Source of the DNA: Nocardiopsis sp. NRRL B-16309
GTDB taxonomy: Bacteria; Actinomycetota; Actinomycetes; Streptosporangiales; Streptosporangiaceae
Length of the DNA: 64,000 nt
Direction of reading: 5' to 3'
Assembly: GCF_001279585.1 (NCBI RefSeq)
Contig: NZ_LGEC01000062.1
Location: 41,678 to 105,677 of the forward strand
The notes under the pieces were generated by a model. That model was not told the DNA's origin and ran no database searches. It was given only the letters and a program-made list of their open reading frames with translations. The position numbers and the translations under genes are program-made. This document shows, one piece after another, positions 44,293-53,496 of the stretch. Every line of letters starts with the position of its first letter. Position 1 is the stretch's first letter.

Positions 44293-46398
44293 GTGAGCAC
44301 GGAATCAGCGCCTACGCCCGCGGTACCCACCGCCGCCGAGTTTCCCGCCGACCGCTTCATGGACCGCGAGGAGGGATGGCTCCGCTTCAACCAGCGGGTT
44401 CTCGAACTCGCCGAGGACGAGCACATCCCGCTACTGGAGCGCGCGCGGTTCCTGTCGATCTTCTCCAGCAACCTGGACGAGTTCTTCATGGTGCGGGTCG
44501 CCGGGCTCAAGCGGCGCCTGGCGACCGGGCTGGCCGTGGCCTCCGCCAGCGGCCACCACCCCCGGGACCTGCTGGAGCGGATCTCCACGTTCACGCACGA
44601 GCTGATGGTCCGGCAGAGCGCCTGCTTCGAGAACAGCGTCGCCCCGGCGCTGCGCGAGGTCGGTATCCGCATCCTGCGCTGGAACGAGCTGGAGGAGTCC
44701 GAGCGCGAGTACCTGCACGGCTACTTCCGCCGTTCCATCTACCCGCTGGTGACGCCCTTCGCCGTCGACTCGGCCCATCCCTTCCCCTACATCTCCGGCC
44801 GCTCCCTCAACCTCGCCGTCACCGTCCGCGACCCCCGCGACGAGCGCCGCATGTTCGCCCGCGTCAAGGTGCCCAGCTCACTGGCGCGCTTCATCGATCT
44901 CGGCACCCGCGGCAACGCCAGGTACGTCCCGGTCGAGGACGTCATCGCCGCCCACCTCCCGCAGCTCTTCGAGGGCATGCAGGTCGTCGAGCACCACGCC
45001 TTCCGCGTCACCCGCAACGCGGACCTGGAGGTCGACGAGGACGAGACCGACGACCTCGTGCAGTCCCTGGAGAACGAACTCCTCCGGCGCCGCTTCGGCC
45101 CGCTCGTGCGCCTGGAGGTGGAGCAGTCCATCACCGACGAGGTCCTGAACATCCTCACCGAGGAGCTGGGCGCCGAGGAGGAGGAGATCTACCGGGTCCC
45201 CGGCCCCCTCAACCTGGCGGGCCTGAGCCAGATCGCCGACGCCGACCGCCCCGAGCTGTGCTTCCCGCCGATGGTCCCGGTCGAGCCCCGCGCCCTGACC
45301 TCCGGTGGCCTCTTCGCCGCCATCCGCGAGCGCGAGATCCTCGTCCACCACCCCTACGAGTCCTTCGCCACCACCACCGAGCGCTTCCTCGCCCTGGCCG
45401 CGACCGACCCCAAGGTCATGGCCATCAAGCAGACCCTGTACCGCACCAGCGGCGACTCGCCCATCGTGGAGTCCCTGATCGAGGCCGCCCGGGCGGGCAA
45501 GGAGGTCGTGGTCCTGGTCGAGGTCAAGGCGCGCTTCGACGAGCAGAACAACATCCAGTGGGCCCGCAAGCTGGAGGACGCGGGCTGCCACGTGGTCTAC
45601 GGGGTCGTCGGGCTCAAGACCCACTGCAAGCTGTCCATGGTGATCCGCCAGGACGGCGACGGCCACCTGCGCCGCTACTGCCACGTCGGCACCGGCAACT
45701 ACAACCCCAGCACCGCGCGCGTGTACGAGGACTTCGGCCTGTTCAGCGCGGCGGCGGAGGTCGGGGAGGACGTCAGCGACCTCTTCAACAGCCTCACCGG
45801 ATTCTCGCGCAAGAAGCACTACAGACGCCTGCTCGTGGCCCCCGCGGCCCTGCGCGAGGGGCTGCTCGCCCAGATCGCCGCCGAGATCGAGAACAGCCTC
45901 AAGGGCGAGCCCGCCCGCATCCGGATCAAGGTCAACTCGCTGGTCGACGAGGAGATCATCGACGCCCTCTACCGCGCCTCCCAGGCCGGGGTGCACGTCG
46001 ACCTGTGGGTGCGCGGCAGCTGCGTCCTGCGCGCGGGCGTCCCGGGCCTGTCCGAGCACATCCGGGTGCGCAGCATCCTCGGCCGCTTCCTGGAGCACTC
46101 CCGCGTCTTCGTCTTCGCCAACGGATGGCGTCCCCAGGTGTGGCTGGGCAGCGCCGACCTCATGCCCCGTAACCTGGACCGGCGGGTGGAGGCACTCGTC
46201 CGGGTGTCCGACGCCGAGCAGTGCCGCCGACTCGTCGGTCTCATGGACCTGGCGATGGCCGACGGCACCTCGTCGTGGCACCTGGAGCCGGACGGCTCGT
46301 GGACGCGCCACACGCACGACCAGGAGGGGCGACGACTGATGGACCTGCAGGACGCACTGCGAGGCGACCGCCACCTGAGAGTGGTGGAGGGCGGATGA
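44293..46398 (+). CDS. ppk1: Polyphosphate kinase 1
   Basis: A 701-residue cytoplasmic enzyme that reversibly polymerises ATP gamma-phosphate into polyphosphate. The N-terminal domain has RFLSIFSSNLDEFFMVRV; the catalytic core has IKQTLYRTSGDSPIVESL, GLKTHCKLSMVIR and the phospho-histidine region CHVGTGNYNPSTARVYEDF. The C-terminal part carries WVRGSCVLRAGVPGLSEHI. The start is GTG 44293. It overlaps the next gene by ATGA; the same ppk1-mutT1 pairing occurs in mycobacteria. Confidence 0.96.
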   Translation: MSTESAPTPAVPTAAEFPADRFMDREEGWLRFNQRVLELAEDEHIPLLERARFLSIFSSNLDEFFMVRVAGLKRRLATGLAVASASGHHPRDLLERISTFTHELMVRQSACFENSVAPALREVGIRILRWNELEESEREYLHGYFRRSIYPLVTPFAVDSAHPFPYISGRSLNLAVTVRDPRDERRMFARVKVPSSLARFIDLGTRGNARYVPVEDVIAAHLPQLFEGMQVVEHHAFRVTRNADLEVDEDETDDLVQSLENELLRRRFGPLVRLEVEQSITDEVLNILTEELGAEEEEIYRVPGPLNLAGLSQIADADRPELCFPPMVPVEPRALTSGGLFAAIREREILVHHPYESFATTTERFLALAATDPKVMAIKQTLYRTSGDSPIVESLIEAARAGKEVVVLVEVKARFDEQNNIQWARKLEDAGCHVVYGVVGLKTHCKLSMVIRQDGDGHLRRYCHVGTGNYNPSTARVYEDFGLFSAAAEVGEDVSDLFNSLTGFSRKKHYRRLLVAPAALREGLLAQIAAEIENSLKGEPARIRIKVNSLVDEEIIDALYRASQAGVHVDLWVRGSCVLRAGVPGLSEHIRVRSILGRFLEHSRVFVFANGWRPQVWLGSADLMPRNLDRRVEALVRVSDAEQCRRLVGLMDLAMADGTSSWHLEPDGSWTRHTHDQEGRRLMDLQDALRGDRHLRVVEGG

Positions 46399-47360
46399 GC
46401 GACGGTGACGGGATCCAGGTGACCAGCGCCTTCCCTCCCCGGGACACCGCGGTGGGCGGGTACCTGGAGCCCATCCGGGCCGGGGGAGCGGTCCTGTGGC
46501 GGCCCGGGGTGAACGGGCGCACGGAGGTCGTCCTGATCCGCCGGCCGCTGCGCGACGACTGGACCCTGCCCAAGGGCAAGCTCAAGAACGGCGAGCACCC
46601 GATCATCGGGGCCGTCCGCGAGGTCCAGGAGGAGACCGGGCTCACGCCCGTGCTCGGGCGCCGCCTCCCGGCGCAGCACTACCTCAAGGACGGGTGGCCC
46701 AAGCAGGTGGAGTGGTGGGCCGCCACCCCGGCCGAGCCCGGCGGATTCATCGACTACAAGCCCAACGACGAGGTCGACACCGTCGAGTGGGTCCCGGTCG
46801 AGGAGGCCCGCGAGCGCCTCACCTACGACCACGACGTCCAGGTCCTGGACAACTTCCGCGCGGGCCCGCACCACACGTTCCCCGTCATCCTGCTCAGGCA
46901 CCTGTCGGCCGGGGAGAAGCGGAGCTGGACCGACAACGACGTGCTTCGTCCGCTGGACGGGACCGGACGCGCCGACGCGCTGGCCCTGCCGCGCGTCCTG
47001 AGCGCCTACGGGCGGCCCCGAGTGGTGTCGTCGGCGGCGGCGCGGTGCACCGAGTCGATGCTGCCCTACTCGCTGGAGTGCGACGTGCCCATGCGCACCG
47101 AGCGGGCCCTCACTGTGTGGAACGGCACCTACGACGCCGACGACGCGCGGGCCGCCTTCCGGTCCCTGCTGGTCGAGGGCGTCCCGACGGTGGTGTGCAC
47201 GCACGGCGAACTCGTCCCGCAGCTGATGGAGGAGGCGCTGGGCTGGCTGGGCGCGCCCAACACCCAGCAGTCGGGGCTGCGCAAGGGGTCGTTCTGGGTC
47301 GTGCACGTCTCGCGGGAGGGGGCCCTGGCGGGCGTGGAGCGGCACGCCGCCCGGGGCTGA
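46395..47360 (+). CDS. mutT1: Nudix hydrolase with C-terminal histidine phosphatase domain (MutT1-like)
   Basis: A 321-residue two-domain enzyme. The N-terminal Nudix domain has a complete Nudix box (GKLKNGE then REVQEETGL). The C-terminal domain is a histidine phosphatase fold, with the LLRHLSAG catalytic RH and VVSSAAARCTESMLPY. Mycobacterial MutT1 hydrolyses 8-oxo-GTP, 8-oxo-dGTP and diadenosine polyphosphates. ATG 46395 overlaps the ppk1 stop, indicating translational coupling with polyphosphate metabolism. Confidence 0.9.
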   Translation: MSDGDGIQVTSAFPPRDTAVGGYLEPIRAGGAVLWRPGVNGRTEVVLIRRPLRDDWTLPKGKLKNGEHPIIGAVREVQEETGLTPVLGRRLPAQHYLKDGWPKQVEWWAATPAEPGGFIDYKPNDEVDTVEWVPVEEARERLTYDHDVQVLDNFRAGPHHTFPVILLRHLSAGEKRSWTDNDVLRPLDGTGRADALALPRVLSAYGRPRVVSSAAARCTESMLPYSLECDVPMRTERALTVWNGTYDADDARAAFRSLLVEGVPTVVCTHGELVPQLMEEALGWLGAPNTQQSGLRKGSFWVVHVSREGALAGVERHAARG

Positions 47361-47424
47361 CCCGGAAGGGCGCCCGCGCGGGGGTGCCCGCGGGGGCGGC
47401 CCGCGGCGCTGGCATCATCGCGGT

Positions 47425-47871
47425 ATGGGTACACACAGGGTCTCGCGGAGTATCGTCATCGACGCCCCCGCCGAGCGGATCTTCGACATCATCGCCACGC
47501 CGTCCCGGCACAGCGAGGTCGACGGGTCCGGCACGGTCCAGGACGCGGTGTCCGGCCCGGAGCGGCTGGAGGCGGGCTCGGAGTTCGGCATGGACATGCG
47601 CATGTTCGGGATCCCCTACCGGATGACCAACCGGGTGGTGGAGTTCGTTCCCGACCGGCTGATCGCCTGGCGGCACATCGGCCCCCACCGGTGGCGGTAC
47701 GAACTGGAGGAGCTGGACGGGGGACGGACGCGGGTCACCGAGACGTTCGACTACTCGATCCGCTTCTCCGCCTACTACGTGCTGGCCGGCCTCCCGGCGC
47801 GCAACGCGGCCGGCATCGAGCGGTCGCTGCCGCGCCTGAAGGACGTCGCGGAGAAGGCCGAGACGGCCTGA
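47425..47871 (+). CDS. SRPBCC family protein (polyketide cyclase/dehydrase-like)
   Basis: A 148-residue START-like fold protein. RSIVIDAPAERIFDIIATPS at the beginning and AWRHIGPHRWRYELEELDGG with TRVTETFDY later are typical of SRPBCC proteins, which bind hydrophobic ligands in a deep cavity. No specific pathway is indicated. It follows mutT1 after 64 bases and converges on the His-rich peptide gene. Confidence 0.82.
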   Translation: MGTHRVSRSIVIDAPAERIFDIIATPSRHSEVDGSGTVQDAVSGPERLEAGSEFGMDMRMFGIPYRMTNRVVEFVPDRLIAWRHIGPHRWRYELEELDGGRTRVTETFDYSIRFSAYYVLAGLPARNAAGIERSLPRLKDVAEKAETA

Positions 47872-47883
47872 CCGCGCGGGTCA

Positions 47884-47909
47884 CGGCCCGGGCCGCCGGG
47901 CCCGGGCCG
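47884..47909. terminator. Bidirectional terminator hairpin
   Basis: A perfect 10-bp stem (CGGCCCGGGC / GCCCGGGCCG) with a 6-base loop between convergent genes. Confidence 0.7.
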
Positions 47910-47917
47910 TTCACGGG

Positions 47918-48175
47918 CTAGTGGTACTCGTAGTAGCCGTGGCCCGCGGCGTCGACCAGCGGCAGGGTGTGGGCGGCCGTGTAGGGGCCGTAGCCGCGGT
48001 CGCAGTCGTGGTGGTGGCCCTGTGACAGGACCGCGCTGTCCTGCCGGTCACCGCAGTAGCCGTCGTAACCGTCGTAGCCGTGGTGGTGCCCGGCGGCGGA
48101 GGCCGGGCCCGCGGCCAGGGCCAGGGCGGCACCGGTGGACATGGTCAGCAGTGCGAGAGCGGCGATGCGTTTCAC
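47918..48175 (-). CDS. Small secreted His/Tyr-rich peptide
   Basis: An 85-residue precursor with a clear Sec signal (VKRIAALALLTMSTGAALAL, cleavage near PASAAG). The mature peptide of about 57 residues contains two HHH runs (AGHHHGYDGYDGYCG and SQGHHHDCDRGYG), two cysteines, many Tyr and Gly, and ends GHGYYEYH. Histidine triplets suggest Ni, Zn or Cu binding, and the Cys pair could form a disulphide. I recognise no family; it lacks chaplin and lanthipeptide features. The start is GTG 48175 with AGGAA five bases upstream. Confidence 0.7.
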   Translation of the reverse strand: MKRIAALALLTMSTGAALALAAGPASAAGHHHGYDGYDGYCGDRQDSAVLSQGHHHDCDRGYGPYTAAHTLPLVDAAGHGYYEYH

Positions 48176-48425
48176 GTACGTTCCTAGCTGTGAGTAGTCA
48201 GGTGTGTACTGCACGTGCTGACTTTAGATTCGCCCGGTGCCCTTTGGCCAGTTCATCGGAGCGCGAGTGCCGACCGTTCCGCGGGCCTTGCGGTGACCGT
48301 CGGCAACGGTGTCCCCACATATGCCCTAAAGTTCGGCAAGGGCCCGCGCGGGTCAGCGCCTCCCGGCCACCGCGGCGATGCGAGGGCGGGTCCCTCGGCC
48401 CTCCGTCGACGATTCGGGAGCAGTG

Positions 48426-49133
48426 GTGGGAACAACCTTGGGTGACGTCTGGCAGGAAGTGCTGTCCGTCCAGCCCGAACCGGAGCGGTGGATCATCGTC
48501 ACGGCGGCCGTCCTGGCCCTGGCGGCGGTCCTGCTGGGTCCGCCGTGGCGGATCGGTCGCAACGTCGTCACGATCGCCCACGAGGGCGGACACGCGCTGG
48601 TCGCGCTGCTCAGCGGGCGCCAGCTCACCGCGATCCGGCTGCACTCGGACACCTCCGGCGTGACCGTCTCCCGGGGCAGGCCCACCGGTGTCGGCATGGT
48701 CCTGACCGTCTTCGCCGGGTACGTGTCGTCGTCGGTGATCGGGCTGCTGGGCATCCTGATGCTGATGTCCGACCGCATCACCGCGCTGCTGTGGCTGAGC
48801 ATCGTGGTGCTCGCCGCCATGCTGCTGATGATTCGCAACGTCTACGGCGTGGTGTCGGTCGTGGGGACCGGGGCGGTGGTGTTCGGCGTGAGCTGGTTCA
48901 CCCCGAGCGAGGTCCAGGCGGCCTTCGCCTACCTGTTCATCTGGTTCCTGCTGTTCGCGGGGATCAGGCCCGTGTTCGAGCTCCAGGGCCAGCGGATGCG
49001 CCAGCCCTCCCCGCACTCCGACGCCGACCAGCTGGCCCGGCTGACCGGCCTGCCGGGCACGCTGTGGGTCGTGGTGTTCGGCCTGTTCAACCTCGCGGTG
49101 ACCGGCCTGGGCGTCTGGCTGCTGCTCTTCTAG
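48426..49133 (+). CDS. M50-type membrane metalloprotease (site-2 protease-like)
   Basis: A 235-residue membrane protein with about five helices. The zinc-binding motif HEGGH lies at residues 52-56 (VVTIAHEGGHALVALLSG) and is the HExxH of the M50 family. The second family motif is not clear. GTG 48426 has GGGAG five bases upstream; 48423 is an alternative. It diverges from the His-rich peptide gene. A role in regulated intramembrane proteolysis is possible. Confidence 0.78.
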   Translation: MGTTLGDVWQEVLSVQPEPERWIIVTAAVLALAAVLLGPPWRIGRNVVTIAHEGGHALVALLSGRQLTAIRLHSDTSGVTVSRGRPTGVGMVLTVFAGYVSSSVIGLLGILMLMSDRITALLWLSIVVLAAMLLMIRNVYGVVSVVGTGAVVFGVSWFTPSEVQAAFAYLFIWFLLFAGIRPVFELQGQRMRQPSPHSDADQLARLTGLPGTLWVVVFGLFNLAVTGLGVWLLLF

Positions 49134-49154
49134 GCGGCGCCGACGGGAAGGCGG

Positions 49155-49508
49155 TCAGCGCATCTGCGGCGCGGACAGGGCCTCGGTGACCGTCGTGAAG
49201 ACGGGGATGCGCGTGTCGAGCGAGGTCACGCGCAGGGTCTGCAGCACCCGGTGGATCGGGGCCGCGATGGCCAGGACGGCCTGCTGCTCCCTGGCGGTCT
49301 TGTGCGCGCGGATCAGCACGCGCAGGCCGCTGGAGTCGATGAAGCGCAGGTCGGAGCAGTCCAGGACCACGCGGCCGTAGGGCTGCGTGGTGAGCGCCTC
49401 GGTGACCGCGTCCTGGAAGCGGTGCTCGGTGGCCATGTCGATCTCCCCGTTGAGCGCGAGCACCCGCCCGGTGTCGTGCAGCGTGGAGACGATGGTCAGG
49501 TCGGGCAT
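49155..49508 (-). CDS. STAS-domain protein (anti-sigma factor antagonist)
   Basis: A 117-residue STAS domain. VLALNGEIDMATEHRFQDAV and VVLDCSDLRFIDSSGLRVLI are the diagnostic segments; the Ser-Ser in DSSG is the phosphorylation site in relatives. ATG 49508 has GGAG five bases upstream. ATG 49631 in the same frame has AGGA upstream and would add 41 residues of low conservation. It stands alone, away from the STAS gene at 27902, and may feed into the same partner-switching network. Confidence 0.85.
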   Translation of the reverse strand: MPDLTIVSTLHDTGRVLALNGEIDMATEHRFQDAVTEALTTQPYGRVVLDCSDLRFIDSSGLRVLIRAHKTAREQQAVLAIAAPIHRVLQTLRVTSLDTRIPVFTTVTEALSAPQMR

Positions 49509-50055
49509 GGCGACTCCGGCGTAGTCGGGCCGGGCCCGAGGGGTCGGCGAGGCCGGCCGTACGGCGCTCCACGAGCGCGTGCGGACCGGTGTGTTCTTCG
49601 CGTTGCCGCGGTGGCCAAACTGATGGTTCATCAATGTCCTCGTGTGGTTCCCCGGGCTGGGCCGGAGAGAAGGCGCCCCGCCCACCGAGTGCTCGTGGAC
49701 CAGGTGCTGCTGCCCCGTCCAACGTCCGGGGCCGGACCGAAGGTTCCGTGGGGCGGCGTGGGTACGCCGCCGCGACTGCGGTGGTGGGTGGCGCGTCGCG
49801 GACACGCGCCGTGCGTCGGTTCCGGGTCGCGAAGACCCTGTCAGACCGATCAACCCGCGGGAGCGGGAGGTCATTCCCCTCGTGGGGCGGCGACCGGCTC
49901 CGCGGGGCCGTTACCCGCGGGCGGGCCGACCGTGTCCCCAGGGGTCCGGCGGCACAGCCACGGACTTTACCATAGGGCTGTGGCCGTTTCGTGACGTGAG
50001 CGACGCAAGGTCGTGCCCGTGCCTTGCGCCCGGTCGCCGACCGATGAGGTATGCC
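49509..50055. other. Region upstream of the STAS gene, no separate gene
   Basis: 547 bases. The first 120 may be an N-terminal extension of the STAS protein; the rest has no convincing gene. It also contains the 3' side of the large membrane protein gene at its right edge. Confidence 0.6.
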
Positions 50056-52314
50056 TCACATTATCTGGGCGGATTCTGGTGATTTGTGGTCGTTTGGGGG
50101 ATTCTTGGGTCCCTCCTGGAGTGCCCAAGCACACGCCGAGAGTGTGAGCGGTACCGCTACCGTCAGAGCGATCGCCGGGATGGCGACCCCCGAGTCGTTG
50201 GCCGCGAAACCCACCAGGGCGGTCACCAGGGAACCGGTCAGACCGGCCCGCAGGGTCGGCGCGTACTCGTAGGCGCGTTGCAGGGCCCCGATCCGCCAGT
50301 TGGTCGGCCGGTTCAGCACCGCGAACAGGAACAGCAGGGCGCCCGCGGCCAGCAGCGTCAGCTGCCAGTTGCCCAGCGTCCCCAGCATCGCGCCCAGCTT
50401 GCGCGCGACCACCGGTCCGGCCTCGCCGTTCAGCACCTGGGCGGCGAACTCCCCGATGTGGCTGCGCTCCTGCGGCGGGCGCAGGTAGTCCAGCCAGGCC
50501 AGCAGCGTGATCACCGCCACGGCCGACAGCGCGGCCGAGCCCAGGCGCAGGGGCGTGACCCGCACCCCGGCGATCATCATGGTGGTCACCGCCAGCCCCG
50601 GCACGAGGGCGATGACGCCCCCGAAGTCGGTGCCCAGGCCCGGCCACCCGATGATCACCACCGACGCCGCCCCGATCACCGCGGTCACCGCTACCGCGGC
50701 CCCCCGCCTGCCCCGCGAGATCAGCTCGTGGGACACGCCCGCGACCGTCATCAGCATGCCCGTGGCGAACGTGGCGAACGCGATGTTGCCGATGCCGTAG
50801 AAGCGCCCGGCGACGATCGGGGAGTACCCCGTCGGGGAGTTCATCTGCAGGCTGGCGCCGAAGGCCAGGTCGACGAAGAGCACCACGGTGGTCGTGGCCG
50901 CCACCACCGTCATGGGACCGAGGATCGTACGGCGCCACGGTCCCGCCATGGCCAGCGCCACCACGAGCGCGTCCGCCGTCAGGACACAGGCCAGCAGTGC
51001 CAGGAACGGGTGGGGCGAGTCCCACCACGGGACCAGGTTGGCCAGGTAGCTGGCCACGGGGAAGGACGCCCCCGCCAGCGCCACCGCCCGCGTCACCGTC
51101 AGGACGACCGCGCGCTTGACGTGCCGGCCCTTGGCGTAGCGGTGCAGGGAGTAGGCCGCGGCCGCGTAGATGAGGAGTTGGAGGGCGACCAGTCCGCTGA
51201 AGAACCCGGGGATGGCCCCGCCGACCACGACCGCCGCGGTGTTGAAGTCCATCAGCCGCTTCACGGCCGCCTCGGTGGTCGGCGGCCGTTCGGTCCGGTG
51301 CCACGGCCGGCCGCCGACCGGTTCGATCGGGGCGACCCCGGCCCGTTCCAGGAGGGTGGGCGTGGTGTCGGTGAGCGCCACCAGGCCCGGACGCCGGGTC
51401 GAGTCCGAGGCGAGGTAGGCGGGTGTGCCGGTCACGGCGCCGTCGGCCACCCGCCCGGACGCGGCCGCGGTGAGCTCCGAGGGGCCGGTGTCCATGGAAA
51501 CGCCGACGACCATCAGCGACGACCCGGACGGCAGCAGGTCCACCAGCGACCGCAGCCGGGCGTCCAGGTCGGCCAGCGCCTCCGCGCGCGCCCAGGTGGG
51601 GACGTCCTCGGGATCGGGCTCGTCCGCCTCGGCCTCCTCGACCGCCTCCTCGTCGGAGGGCTGCGGGGGGTCGGGGTAGAGCCGGGTCAGGTCCGGCAGC
51701 TCCACGGCGGCCAGCGTCACCTGCGACAGCCGCTCACGGGTCAGGTCGTGGACCGAGCCCAGGTAGTGGTCGACCCGGCCGGAGGTGTCGGCGACCCCGA
51801 GCGCGGCGCCGGGGCCGACCGCCAGCGTGGTGCCGCCGGCGCCGCGCACACTCTCACCGAGCAGGCCCACCGGGGCCTGGAAGACCGACTCCCGGTTGGG
51901 TGCGGCGTAGGTCTCGAACTCCGGCAGGACCGCGCCGGAGCCGTCGCGCACGGGCTCCGGCACGGCCTCGCACACGGTGAAGCTCTCCCGCTCGGACAGG
52001 GCGCGCTCGCCGGCCGACACCGTCAGCCAGCCGTCGGTGGGGCAGGTGCGGGAGGTGGCCGTGCGGATCGAGACGTTGCCGATGGCGGTCTCGCCCGCCA
52101 TGTTCCACAGGGTCGGCGTGTTCTCGGGAGTGACGTCCCTCCACAGCAGCCCCGGCACACCCACCAGCACCGTCGGCGCGGCGTCCTCGGGCGCGGTGCC
52201 CGACGCACGGGACGTCTCGGACGCCGCGGGGGCGGCGCCCAGCAGGACGGCCGCCAGCACCAGGACGACGAGGGCCGGGACCGCGCGGCCCGCGATCGCC
52301 GGGCTGAGTGGCAT
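50056..52314 (-). CDS. Large membrane protein with extracellular phosphatase/sulfatase-like domain
   Basis: A 752-residue protein. A signal peptide or first helix (PALVVLVLAAVLLGAAPAAS) is followed by an extracytoplasmic domain (about 45-350) with an alkaline-phosphatase-like flavour: VLVGVPGLLWRDVTPENTPTLW at the start and SSLMVVGVSMDTGPSE followed by ALTDTTPTLLERAGV later. About ten helices follow (350-735), including GFFSGLVALQLLIYAAAAY and the conserved loop YSPIVAGRFYGIGNIAFA. This layout is common in actinomycetes but uncharacterised. It starts a minus-strand unit after the CaiB-like gene, with an 87-base gap. Confidence 0.7.
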   Translation of the reverse strand: MPLSPAIAGRAVPALVVLVLAAVLLGAAPAASETSRASGTAPEDAAPTVLVGVPGLLWRDVTPENTPTLWNMAGETAIGNVSIRTATSRTCPTDGWLTVSAGERALSERESFTVCEAVPEPVRDGSGAVLPEFETYAAPNRESVFQAPVGLLGESVRGAGGTTLAVGPGAALGVADTSGRVDHYLGSVHDLTRERLSQVTLAAVELPDLTRLYPDPPQPSDEEAVEEAEADEPDPEDVPTWARAEALADLDARLRSLVDLLPSGSSLMVVGVSMDTGPSELTAAASGRVADGAVTGTPAYLASDSTRRPGLVALTDTTPTLLERAGVAPIEPVGGRPWHRTERPPTTEAAVKRLMDFNTAAVVVGGAIPGFFSGLVALQLLIYAAAAYSLHRYAKGRHVKRAVVLTVTRAVALAGASFPVASYLANLVPWWDSPHPFLALLACVLTADALVVALAMAGPWRRTILGPMTVVAATTTVVLFVDLAFGASLQMNSPTGYSPIVAGRFYGIGNIAFATFATGMLMTVAGVSHELISRGRRGAAVAVTAVIGAASVVIIGWPGLGTDFGGVIALVPGLAVTTMMIAGVRVTPLRLGSAALSAVAVITLLAWLDYLRPPQERSHIGEFAAQVLNGEAGPVVARKLGAMLGTLGNWQLTLLAAGALLFLFAVLNRPTNWRIGALQRAYEYAPTLRAGLTGSLVTALVGFAANDSGVAIPAIALTVAVPLTLSACAWALQEGPKNPPNDHKSPESAQIM

Positions 52315-52401
52315 GTCGCAACCTCCTCGGGTCAGGACTGGTCACCCTAGTGAGGGCTCTCCCCCCGATGGTGGACGCCTCGCCGGGCGCCCGTCCCGGT
52401 C

Positions 52402-53496
52402 TCAGAGGTCCATACCCCAGTCCTTCAGCGTCTCCCGCGCGTCGGGGAGCGGGCGCCCCCGCGTGACGCCGCCGGGCGTGCGGTCGAAGCGCGGGGCCGG
52501 ACCGGGGACGATCCGGCCGTCCTCGTCGGTGAGGGTCCCCCGGGCGCGCACGTGGGGGTGTTCCGGGGCCTCGCCCGGAGCCAGGACGGCGGTCACGCAG
52601 GCGTCCTCCCCCTCGAACACGGCGGCCCACTCGTCGCGCGTGCGGGTGCGCAGCACCTCGGCGAACCGTGCCCGCAGTCGCGGCCAGCCGTCGCGGTCCC
52701 ACTGGTCGGGCAGGTCCTCGCCCGAGAGGCCGGTCCCCGCGAGGAAGGCGGCGTAGAACTGCGGTTCGATGCAGCCCACGGCCACGTGCCGGCCGTCGGA
52801 GCACTCGTAGACGTCGTACCAGGGCGCCCCGGTGTCGAGGTAGTTGGTGCCGCGTTCGTCGGTCCACGATCCGCGGGCCCGGTCCTCGTAGACCATCGAC
52901 ATCAGCAGGGCGCTGCCGTCGACCATGGCCGCGTCGACGACCTGTCCGCGGTCGGAGCCCTGGCGCTCGACCAGGGCGGCGAGGATCCCCGTGACGGCGA
53001 ACATGGTCCCTCCGGCGAAGTCGCCCAGCAGGTTGACCGGGGGTACGGGCGGACCGCCCGCGCGCCCGATCGAGTGCAGCGCGCCGTTGACGGAGACGTA
53101 GTTCATGTCGTGCCCGGCGGTATGGGCGAGCGGGCCCTCCTGTCCCCAGCCGGTCACCCGCGCGTAGACCAGCCGCGGGTTGAGGCCGAGGCACGTGTCG
53201 GGGCCGAGCCCCAGGCGCTCCATCACGCCGGGGCGGAAACCCTCCACCAGCACGTCGGCGCGCTGGACGAGGTCGCGGGCCAGCGCGCGGCCCTCGTCGG
53301 ACTTGAGGTCGGCGCCCACGACGGCGCGCCCCTCGCTCATGTGGGGCCCGGCGGCGCCGGCGGCCATGGCCTCGGCCGCCGCGGGCCGGTCCAGGCGGAC
53401 GACGTCGGCACCGAGGTCGGCGAGGAGCATGCCGGCCATCGGTGCCGGGCCGATCCCGGTGAACTCGACGACGCGGATGCCGTGCAGGGGTCCCAT
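52402..53496 (-). CDS. CaiB/BaiF family CoA-transferase (alpha-methylacyl-CoA racemase-like)
   Basis: A 364-residue class III CoA-transferase. GPLHGIRVVEFTGIGPAPMA, LLADLGADVVRLDRP, VLVEGFRPGVMERLGLGP and VYARVTGWGQEGPLAHTAG are the family signatures. The last of these, with HDMNYVSVNGALHSIG, surrounds the active-site Asp. The long GPAPMAG entry and ESR-like GMAGMLLADL favour the racemase subgroup over a CoA-transferase. It might serve branched fatty-acid catabolism. Confidence 0.85.
   Translation of the reverse strand: MGPLHGIRVVEFTGIGPAPMAGMLLADLGADVVRLDRPAAAEAMAAGAAGPHMSEGRAVVGADLKSDEGRALARDLVQRADVLVEGFRPGVMERLGLGPDTCLGLNPRLVYARVTGWGQEGPLAHTAGHDMNYVSVNGALHSIGRAGGPPVPPVNLLGDFAGGTMFAVTGILAALVERQGSDRGQVVDAAMVDGSALLMSMVYEDRARGSWTDERGTNYLDTGAPWYDVYECSDGRHVAVGCIEPQFYAAFLAGTGLSGEDLPDQWDRDGWPRLRARFAEVLRTRTRDEWAAVFEGEDACVTAVLAPGEAPEHPHVRARGTLTDEDGRIVPGPAPRFDRTPGGVTRGRPLPDARETLKDWGMDL

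Noticed and set aside
47918..48175. Chaplin or lanthipeptide precursor
   Set aside because: It lacks the chaplin repeat and has no lanthipeptide leader or maturation genes nearby.
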